Shown here piece after piece: positions 9,014-14,740 of a stretch of 14,740 nucleotides of DNA (within the stretch, counting starts at the first letter, position 1; each line of letters opens with the position of its first letter). The stretch is from assembly GCA_035275845.1 (NCBI GenBank), contig DATEMD010000056.1, positions 1-14,740 of the forward strand, written 5' to 3'. This DNA comes from REEB95 sp035275845. GTDB taxonomy: Bacteria > Pseudomonadota > Alphaproteobacteria > ATCC43930 > CGMCC-115725. A program made the position numbers and the translations under genes. A model generated the notes under the pieces. That model was not told where the DNA came from, did no database searches, and saw nothing but the letters and a program-made list of their open reading frames with translations.

Positions 9014-9020
9014 CCTCCTA
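9014..9020 (-). promoter_or_regulatory. Strong ribosome binding site of the SDR gene, overlapping the tcuB stop codon
   Basis: Read on the - strand, TAGGAGG runs from 9020 to 9014, five bases before the GTG at 9008. Its first three bases are the TAG stop of tcuB. This fixes the otherwise ambiguous GTG start and implies that ribosomes finishing tcuB are positioned to reinitiate on the SDR gene. Confidence 0.75.
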
Positions 9021-10139
9021 TTCGATGGTGCGTTCGCTTCCGGGCATCGGCGCCGTCTCGGCGGCATAGTGCACGAGCGCACCGAGCCGATAAATGCCGT
9101 GCACGAACTTGCTGTACGGCAGAACGAGGAACAAGGCGACGACGAAGCCGAGATGAACCGCCAAGAGGACGCCCATCGCCGTGCTGTCGCGCAAGGCCAA
9201 CAGCAGCAGGCCGGTTGCCGCCACCGCCGCCAGCAGCAACAGCAACGCCACGTCGGCGCCGAGCAATTCGCGAGCAGCGGGTACCGGATCGCGCACGATC
9301 TTGAGGATCAGCAGGCCCGTCGTTCCGATCAACAAGCCGATGCCGCCGCCCGTGCCCAACACGACCGGCGCGCTGAACAACGGATAAGGTGCGATCCAGC
9401 CGAAGACATGGTGATAGACCGTCGCCACAGAGGTCGCCGCGAAACAGGCGACGAAGCCGTAAAACATGGCGTGATGGAGCCAGCGCCGCACGCCGGAAAA
9501 CGATTCGTCGCGGTCGTTGCAGCCGAACCCGCCACCGGAGAGATTGCGCAATGCCGCGGCATCGCCGAGCGCGCGCTGCCATACCCCCAAATCCACGCGC
9601 CGCTTGAGACCGGTGGCTGTGTCGCGCCAGAACCGCATGTAACCCATCGTCAGCGCCAGCACGCCATAGCCAAAGGTCACCAGCCCGGCCGCGATCATCA
9701 CGCTTAAAGGAATGACGGCATAGAACGCGCCCACGCCGGTGTGCGGCCCATAGACGGCGGAAGGTGCTTGCAATCCCATTGTCAGCAGCAGCACACCAGC
9801 CAGCGCGAATGCGATGACCAGCGAAACGATCACGCCATTGCGCCGGAACAACGCCGCGAGTAGACGCGGCCACGCATATTCCTGATAGGTCTCAATGCGC
9901 AGCCGGGCGAAGGCTTGCGGCAGGTTGACGTTGAATTCGTGGGGCGGCGCGTATTGGCAAGCGTAGAAACAGCCGCGGCAATCGTGGCAGAGGTTGGCGA
10001 GATAGCTCAAATCGGCGTTGGAGAATTCGCGGCGCAGTTCCATCGCCGGAAAGACTGCGCAATAGCCTTCGCAATACCGGCAGGCATTGCAAATTTCCAT
10101 TTCTCGCCGCGCTTCGGCGACGGCGTCAGTGTCGCGCAT
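9018..10139 (-). CDS. tcuB: Tricarballylate utilization Fe-S/membrane protein TcuB
   Basis: A 373-residue protein of the TcuB/CitB family. The N-terminal cytoplasmic part carries two CX2CX2CX3C clusters, CNACRYCEGYC at 17-27 and CHDCRGCFYAC at 51-61, suited to binding two 4Fe-4S centres. The remainder has about six hydrophobic segments with several histidines and fits the membrane part. In Salmonella, TcuB passes electrons from reduced TcuA flavin through Fe-S centres and heme to the membrane quinone pool. The start chosen is the ATG at 10139, which overlaps the 3' end of tcuA by 14 bp and matches family N-termini. A TTG at 10172 would add 11 arginine-rich residues. The pairing with tcuA supports the assignment; the true substrate of the pair could be another tricarboxylate-like acid. 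Confidence 0.9.
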   Translation of the reverse strand: MRDTDAVAEARREMEICNACRYCEGYCAVFPAMELRREFSNADLSYLANLCHDCRGCFYACQYAPPHEFNVNLPQAFARLRIETYQEYAWPRLLAALFRRNGVIVSLVIAFALAGVLLLTMGLQAPSAVYGPHTGVGAFYAVIPLSVMIAAGLVTFGYGVLALTMGYMRFWRDTATGLKRRVDLGVWQRALGDAAALRNLSGGGFGCNDRDESFSGVRRWLHHAMFYGFVACFAATSVATVYHHVFGWIAPYPLFSAPVVLGTGGGIGLLIGTTGLLILKIVRDPVPAARELLGADVALLLLLAAVAATGLLLLALRDSTAMGVLLAVHLGFVVALFLVLPYSKFVHGIYRLGALVHYAAETAPMPGSERTIE

Positions 10140-11523
10140 GCTTCGCCGCCGCCGCACCGGCAATGCGTCCAAACACCGTGCCGATGGTCATACCGAAACC
10201 GGCGAGATAGCCGCGCCCCAGGATGTTGCCGGCCATGATCTCACCGGCGGCGAACAGGTTCTTGGCGCGCGTGCCGTTGCGCATGACGACGCGTGCCCGG
10301 TCGTCCACCTTGACGCCGAGATAGGTGAAGGTGATGCCCGGCCGCAGCGGATACGCGATATAGGGCGGCGTATCGATGCGCCGTGCCCAATGCGATTTGA
10401 CCGGCGTCAGGCCGTCGGTGTGACAGCCGTCGAGGATCTTGTCGTTGAACGGACCCGGGCGCACCGCCGCGTTGTAAGCGCGCACGGTTTCGCCGAGCGT
10501 CGCGTGATCGAGCGCAAGCTTGCCAGCGATTTCGTCGATCGTCGCGGCGGTGATCGCGGGATACATCGACGGCATGAACAAGGTCGACGCCTTGGCATCG
10601 GTGATGGCGTAGGCGATCTGGCCGGGCTGTTGCGCGATTAACCGGCCCCAGATCGCGTAGCGCTTGGGCCACAGATCCTCGCCCTCGTCGTAGAAGCGCC
10701 GTGCCGCGCGGTTGACGACGATGCTGAACGGAATCGCGTCGAGACGCGTGACGATCCCGCCGTCGAATTTCGGCGCGCGCGCATCAATCGCAACCGCATG
10801 GCATTGCGTCGGATCGCCGATCGGCATCACGTCCTGGTCGAGCAGATTGCGCAACACCCGGCCCTTCGCATAGGGCGTGCCGCGGATCAGGAAATTGTCG
10901 GCAGCCGCGCCCCAATATTGCCGGAGCCAATCGATATTCGCCTGAAAGCCGCCTGCCGCCACGACAACGGCTTTGACGCGGAGGCGCATCGTCCGGCCGG
11001 CGGATTCGATCGCGACGGATTCAACAGCACCATCGCGCAGACAGACATCCTGCACTTCGGCGTCGTAGTGAACCGCGACACCAAGCCGTTCAGCGGTCCG
11101 GTAATAGGCGTTGAGCAAGGCCTTGCCGCCGCCGAGGAAGAACGCGTTGGTGCGCGATAGGCTGAGCGTGCCGGCGAGCGACGGCTGAAAGCGAACGCCG
11201 CGGCCTTCCATCCAGGCGAGCGCCGGCCCGGAGCTGCGGATTGTCAGGCGCGCCAGGGTTTCGTCGGTTTCGCCGCCAGTGACCCGGCGCAGATCGTCCC
11301 AGTACTCGTCTTCGCCATAGGCCTCGGTGAGCGTCGCGGTTGGCGCGGCGTGCATGACCCGGCAATTGCGCGTGTGCCGACTGTTGCCACCACGGAAGTC
11401 GCGCGGCGCGTGTTCGACCAGGAGAACGCTGGCGCCGGCCCCGCGGGCGACGATCGCGGCGCACAGCGCGGCATTGCCGCCGCCCGCCACCAGCACGTCG
11501 TACGACCCGGCTAGATCGGTCAT
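10126..11523 (-). CDS. tcuA: FAD-dependent tricarballylate dehydrogenase TcuA
   Basis: A 465-residue flavoprotein of the fumarate reductase/succinate dehydrogenase flavoprotein superfamily. The N-terminal dinucleotide-binding motif is VLVAGGGNAAL (10-20), followed by E37 at the end of the second beta strand and the subfamily segment RGGNSRHTRN (44-53). The C-terminal FAD motif NLFAAGEIMAGNILGRGYLAG is also as expected. TcuA oxidises tricarballylate to cis-aconitate, which enters the TCA cycle; electrons pass to TcuB. Length and motifs agree well with the TcuA family. The ATG at 11523 gives the standard N-terminus, with only a weak GCGGG upstream. It overlaps tcuB by 14 bp and lies 67 bp after nadC. 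No tcuC or tcuR is in the window, so transport and control differ from the Salmonella operon. Confidence 0.9.
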   Translation of the reverse strand: MTDLAGSYDVLVAGGGNAALCAAIVARGAGASVLLVEHAPRDFRGGNSRHTRNCRVMHAAPTATLTEAYGEDEYWDDLRRVTGGETDETLARLTIRSSGPALAWMEGRGVRFQPSLAGTLSLSRTNAFFLGGGKALLNAYYRTAERLGVAVHYDAEVQDVCLRDGAVESVAIESAGRTMRLRVKAVVVAAGGFQANIDWLRQYWGAAADNFLIRGTPYAKGRVLRNLLDQDVMPIGDPTQCHAVAIDARAPKFDGGIVTRLDAIPFSIVVNRAARRFYDEGEDLWPKRYAIWGRLIAQQPGQIAYAITDAKASTLFMPSMYPAITAATIDEIAGKLALDHATLGETVRAYNAAVRPGPFNDKILDGCHTDGLTPVKSHWARRIDTPPYIAYPLRPGITFTYLGVKVDDRARVVMRNGTRAKNLFAAGEIMAGNILGRGYLAGFGMTIGTVFGRIAGAAAAKHARH

Positions 11524-11590
11524 CGCCCGCGATCAAACGGCGAAAACCGCTTGCACCGCAAGGGATACCGCAGGGCACCCCCGCACCCGG
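11524..11590 (-). other. nadC-tcuA intergenic gap with a short hairpin
   Basis: The gap contains CTTGC (11550-11554) and GCAAG (11558-11562) around a 3-base loop. Read on the - strand, this hairpin is followed by CGGTTTTC, a short T-run that makes a weak terminator or attenuator possible. I see no convincing sigma-70 promoter for tcuA here. Whether tcuAB-SDR is transcribed from the nad promoter is therefore open. Confidence 0.3.
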
Positions 11591-12439
11591 CTAGCGCCAG
11601 TCGAGCCCGATGTCGAGCGCCGTGACGCTGTGAGTGAGCCAGCCGCTCGATAGCAGATCGACGCCGGTGGCGGCGACGGCCGGCGCAGTCTCGGGCGTGA
11701 TGCGGCCCGACGCTTCGGTCACCAACTGGCCGCCGACCAGGGCGACGGCGCAGCGCAGATCGTCCGGGCTCATATTATCGAGCAGCACCGCGTCGACCTT
11801 GAGTTTGAGCGCCTCGGCAAGCTGCTCAAGCGTGTCGACTTCGAGCTCGATCTTGACCAGATGACCAATCGCAGCGCGGGCACGGGCGACCGCTGCGGCG
11901 ACGCTACCGGCAGCGGCGACGTGATTGTCCTTGATGAGCACGCCATCATCGAGACCGAAACGATGATTGAAGCCGCCGCCGACACGCACGGCATATTTCT
12001 GCAAGGCGCGCAAACCCGGCATGGTCTTACGCGTGCACACGAGGCGCGCACGGTGTCCTTTGATCGACTGGACGATCGCCGCCGCGGCCGATGCGATGCC
12101 GCTCAGGTGACACAGGAAGTTGAGCGCCACGCGTTCGGCCGTCAGGATGCCGCGCGTCGGACCGGTGATCGTCGCAATGGTTTCGCCGGCGGCGACGGCA
12201 CTGCCGTCCGGCCGTGAGGTTTCGACTTTGAGCGCGGGCTCGATCAGCCGGAACGCAATCGCCGCACAATCGAGTCCGGCGACAATTCCCGCTTTGCGCG
12301 CGACCAGCGCCGTCGTCGCCCGCATATCCACGGGCACAATCGCATCCGTCGTGATATCGCCTGCCCGGCCGAGATCCTCCAGCAGCGCCGCACGCACCAA
12401 AGGCTCGATCATGATCGTCGGCAACGATGGCACGGTCAT
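11591..12439 (-). CDS. nadC: Nicotinate-nucleotide pyrophosphorylase (carboxylating)
   Basis: A 282-residue enzyme that converts quinolinate and PRPP to nicotinate mononucleotide, CO2 and pyrophosphate, the third step of de novo NAD synthesis in the cytoplasm. Family blocks appear in order: EDLGRAGDITT (21-31), ERVALNFLCHLSG (102-114), TRKTMPGLR (136-144), KYAVRVGGG (148-156), HR at 159-160, LIKDNH (168-173), ELEVD (198-202), LLDNM (219-223) and EASGRI (242-247). These include the Arg, Lys and His residues that bind quinolinate and PRPP and the acidic residues that bind metal. Length is normal. The ATG at 12439 lies 3 bp after the nadB stop. A second ATG at residue 10 would also retain the fold. 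It is the last gene of a nadABC cluster. Confidence 0.96.
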   Translation of the reverse strand: MTVPSLPTIMIEPLVRAALLEDLGRAGDITTDAIVPVDMRATTALVARKAGIVAGLDCAAIAFRLIEPALKVETSRPDGSAVAAGETIATITGPTRGILTAERVALNFLCHLSGIASAAAAIVQSIKGHRARLVCTRKTMPGLRALQKYAVRVGGGFNHRFGLDDGVLIKDNHVAAAGSVAAAVARARAAIGHLVKIELEVDTLEQLAEALKLKVDAVLLDNMSPDDLRCAVALVGGQLVTEASGRITPETAPAVAATGVDLLSSGWLTHSVTALDIGLDWR

Positions 12440-12442
12440 GAC

Positions 12443-13990
12443 TCAGGCCCCGACGGCGACGCGCTGGTCGCCGAACTCGACCAGGCGCGTCACGTCCGCA
12501 AGCCGCAGCCGTGACCGGCGCGGGCCGGCGGACGAATGGTTCGGGAAGTCAGTCCGGGCGTGGCTGCCCCGGCTCTCCTGCCGTTGGAGCGCCGCCGCGG
12601 CGACGAACAGGCCGACAAGCGCCGGGTCAGCCTCCGGACCGGCCGCGAAAGCGAGTGACCCTATCGCCGCGACCGCTGCCGCAAGGCCGTCGCGATCGCG
12701 CAACACGCCAACCCGTTGCGCCATGATCGCGCGGATGCTGTCGGCGCGCGCCGCCGTCGGTAGCGGAGGCACGAGGGCCGGCCGCGGCCGTGTCAAACGG
12801 GACATCGTGCCGGCAACGGATTCGGCGACCGTCCGGCCGGCGACACAGGCTTCGAGCAACGAGTTGCTGGCTAGGCGATTGGCGCCGTGCAGGCCGGTGG
12901 ACGCGGCTTCGCCGACGGCCCAAAGACCCGGGAGGGAGCTTCGTCCCGCGGCATCGACGGCGATGCCGCCCATGTGATAATGCGCGGCCGCACGCACTGG
13001 GATCGGATCGACCGCCGGATCAATACCGGCAGCGCGACAGGCCGCCGTGACGCCCGGAAAGTGCTCGGCGAACCGGCTGCCGAGTGCACGCCGCGCATCG
13101 AGAAACACGTGCCGGCCGGCGGCGGTCTCCTGCCACACGGCGCGGGCGACGATGTCGCGTGGCTCGAGCTCCGCGCGTGGACAGCCGGCCATGATCCGGC
13201 GGCCGGCCGCATCGACGAGCAACGCGCCTTCGCCGCGCACGGCCTCGCTGACGAGCGGCATCGGATCCCGGCCGACCGCCAGCGCCGTCGGATGGAACTG
13301 GACGAATTCCATGTCGGCCAGCGCCGCGCCTGCCCATGCAGCCAGCGCCAAGCCCTGGCCGATGGCGGCGAGCGGATTGGTGGTTTCGCGATAAAGACCG
13401 CCGATCCCGCCGGTGGCGATCACCACCCGCGTCGTCGGCAGGACGACGGGCTTGCCGTCGGCGGCCGCGAGCACGCCCACGACGACGCCGTCTTCGACGA
13501 TCAGCCGCCGCGCCTCGACGCCTTCGAGCACGGTGATCGATGGCGTCCGGCGGACCGCCGCTACGAGCGCCGCCGTCATCGCCCGCCCGGTACCATCGCC
13601 GGACGTATGGACGATGCGGCGGCGGCCGTGACCGCCTTCGAGCCCCAGTTTGTAGCGTCCATCCGGCGCGCGATCGAAGGTGGCACCGAGTTCCAGGAGA
13701 TCGGTCAGCGCCGCCGGACCGGCGGCCGTGATGCGCTCGACGGCGTGTAGATCGCACAGCGCGTCGCCGGCCGCGATCGTATCAGCGGCGTGATGCGCCG
13801 GATCGTCGTCTTCGCCAACCGCGACGGCGATGCCACCCTGCGCCCAGGCGCTGGCGCAGCACGAGCCGAGCGGCGCCTTGGCAAGGACAATGACCGGTTC
13901 AGGCGCGAGCCGCAGCGCCGTCATCAGGCCGGCGATGCCGGCACCGATCACGACCGGGCAGCCGGCGGCGGCTGGCGGGATCGCGGTCAT
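12443..13990 (-). CDS. nadB: L-aspartate oxidase
   Basis: A 515-residue FAD enzyme that oxidises L-aspartate to iminoaspartate, the first step of de novo NAD synthesis, and hands the product to NadA. The FAD motif GAGIAG is at 16-21, followed by the family segments ASAWAQGGIAVAV, HTSGDGTGRAM, MEFVQFHPTAL (227-237), HYHMGGI (337-343) and LWAVGEAASTGLHGANRLAS. HTSGDGTG, FHPTA and HYHMGG hold substrate-binding and catalytic His/Arg residues of this family. The start is the ATG at 13990, five bp after the nadA stop. The frame stays open for about 400 bp further upstream, inside nadA, but that extension is Arg/His-rich antisense-like sequence with no similarity to NadB. The C-terminal region is somewhat short, a common variation. 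Confidence 0.96.
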   Translation of the reverse strand: MTAIPPAAAGCPVVIGAGIAGLMTALRLAPEPVIVLAKAPLGSCCASAWAQGGIAVAVGEDDDPAHHAADTIAAGDALCDLHAVERITAAGPAALTDLLELGATFDRAPDGRYKLGLEGGHGRRRIVHTSGDGTGRAMTAALVAAVRRTPSITVLEGVEARRLIVEDGVVVGVLAAADGKPVVLPTTRVVIATGGIGGLYRETTNPLAAIGQGLALAAWAGAALADMEFVQFHPTALAVGRDPMPLVSEAVRGEGALLVDAAGRRIMAGCPRAELEPRDIVARAVWQETAAGRHVFLDARRALGSRFAEHFPGVTAACRAAGIDPAVDPIPVRAAAHYHMGGIAVDAAGRSSLPGLWAVGEAASTGLHGANRLASNSLLEACVAGRTVAESVAGTMSRLTRPRPALVPPLPTAARADSIRAIMAQRVGVLRDRDGLAAAVAAIGSLAFAAGPEADPALVGLFVAAAALQRQESRGSHARTDFPNHSSAGPRRSRLRLADVTRLVEFGDQRVAVGA

Positions 13991-13995
13991 CGGCG

Positions 13996-14740
13996 TCAGA
14001 CCGCCAGCATGCGCTCGACGGCGCGGCGCGCCGGCGCGGCGACAGCTGGATCGACCGTCACCTCGTGCGTCAGGGTTTCGAGCGCCTGGCGGATGTTGGC
14101 GAGCGTGATGCGCTTCATGTGTGGACACAGATTGCACGGCCGCACGAACGAAGTTTCCGGATGCTCGAGCGCAACGTTGTCGCTCATCGAACATTCGGTC
14201 AGCAGCACGACGCGGGCCGGATGCTTGGTCGCGACGTAAGCGGACATGGCCGCCGTCGAGCCGGCGAAATCGGCGGCCGCGACCACGTCGGGCGGACATT
14301 CCGGATGCGCCAGTACCACGATGTCGGGGTGCTGCGCGCGGAGCGAATGGACTTCGGCGGCGGTGAAACGTTCGTGCACTTCGCAATGGCCGCGCCAGGC
14401 GACGATCTCGACCGTGGTTTCGGCGGCCACGTTGCGCGCCAGATATTCGTCCGGCAGCATGATAACGCGCGGCACGTCCAAAGATTCGACGACGCGTTTC
14501 GCGTTCCCCGAGGTGCAGCAGATATCGGATTCGGCCTTCACCGCAGCCGAGGTGTTGACGTAGGTGACCACCGGCACACCGGGATAACGCGCACGCAATA
14601 ACCGCACGTCGGCGGCGGTGATCGACTCCGCCAGCGAGCAGCCGGCCCGCACATCCGGTATCAGCACCGTCTTGTCGGGATTGAGCAGTTTCGCCGTCTC
14701 GGCCATGAAATGCACGCCGGCCAGCACGATCACGCGCGCC
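13996..14740 (-). CDS. nadA: Quinolinate synthase, partial (N-terminus outside window)
   Basis: The 3' 248 codons of quinolinate synthase, which condenses iminoaspartate with dihydroxyacetone phosphate to quinolinate using an oxygen-sensitive 4Fe-4S cluster. Conserved blocks are GVHFMAETAKLLNP, AGCSLAESI, YVNTSAAVKAESDICCTSGNA, LAHPECPPDVV and CPHMKRI. Three family cysteines that ligate the cluster are likely those in AGCSL (14638-14640), HPEC (14296-14298) and LCPHM (14125-14127). The coding frame is still open at the window end, so the GTG at 14733 is not the real start. Roughly a quarter to a third of the protein is missing. The gene precedes nadB by 5 bp, which fits a nadABC operon whose promoter lies beyond 14740. 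Confidence 0.95.
   Translation of the reverse strand, partial: ARVIVLAGVHFMAETAKLLNPDKTVLIPDVRAGCSLAESITAADVRLLRARYPGVPVVTYVNTSAAVKAESDICCTSGNAKRVVESLDVPRVIMLPDEYLARNVAAETTVEIVAWRGHCEVHERFTAAEVHSLRAQHPDIVVLAHPECPPDVVAAADFAGSTAAMSAYVATKHPARVVLLTECSMSDNVALEHPETSFVRPCNLCPHMKRITLANIRQALETLTHEVTVDPAVAAPARRAVERMLAV

Noticed and set aside
8487..9707. A 406-codon + strand frame antisense to the SDR and tcuB genes
   Set aside because: Gln/Arg/His-rich product without motifs, crossing two real genes on the - strand.
10140..10172. TTG start for tcuB 11 codons upstream
   Set aside because: TTG is a rarer start and the added residues are Arg-rich; the ATG at 10139 matches family N-termini and gives a typical 14-bp operon overlap.
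13991..14386. Possible N-terminal extension of nadB by 132 codons
   Set aside because: The extension lies wholly inside nadA in another frame and is Arg/His-rich. The ATG at 13990 begins right at the FAD-binding fold as in other NadB proteins.

Overview
The window is a GC-rich, densely packed stretch of bacterial chromosome. Codon use is strongly biased to G/C in third positions, and the gene content (clustered nadA-nadB-nadC, a fused LivM-LivG transporter subunit, an HpnL-type flippase domain) fits an alphaproteobacterium of the Hyphomicrobiales (Bradyrhizobium/Xanthobacteraceae-like). That assignment is inferred from gene content alone. I see no tRNA, rRNA, CRISPR array, insertion sequence or phage gene.

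Left part, + strand (1-3493): the C-terminal end of an MFS transporter cut by the window edge, a complete YbfB/YjiJ-type MFS transporter, then a 550-residue membrane protein. The last joins an HpnL-like flippase domain to a CDP-alcohol phosphatidyltransferase with an intact catalytic motif. The gap before this fusion gene holds three perfect hairpins in a row (1686-1755).

Middle, + strand (3551-8259): a four-gene branched-chain-amino-acid-type (HAAT/Liv) ABC transporter operon. A probable sigma-70 promoter with a perfect TATAAT comes first. The periplasmic binding protein, LivH permease, fused LivM-LivG permease/ATPase and LivF ATPase follow. Apart from the 42-bp gap after the binding protein the genes are nearly contiguous, and LivF begins in a GTGA overlap with the LivG stop. 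Family membership does not fix the substrate.

Right part, - strand (8256-14740): read in its own direction, nadA (5' end outside the window), nadB and nadC, the de novo route from aspartate to nicotinate mononucleotide. After 67 bp come tcuA and tcuB (tricarballylate dehydrogenase flavoprotein and its Fe-S membrane electron-transfer partner), then an SDR-family protein that lacks the usual catalytic Ser and Tyr. The tcuB stop codon is part of the SDR gene's Shine-Dalgarno sequence. The SDR gene and livF meet tail to tail and share a CTAG, so each stop codon overlaps the other.

Functionally, the right part makes NAD precursors and probably oxidises a tricarboxylate-like acid, feeding electrons to the quinone pool. 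No tcuC transporter or tcuR regulator is visible. The convergent Liv-type transporter is a possible but unproven uptake route. The features most worth following up are the flippase/phosphatidyltransferase fusion, the SDR with a degenerate active site, and the hairpin cluster.
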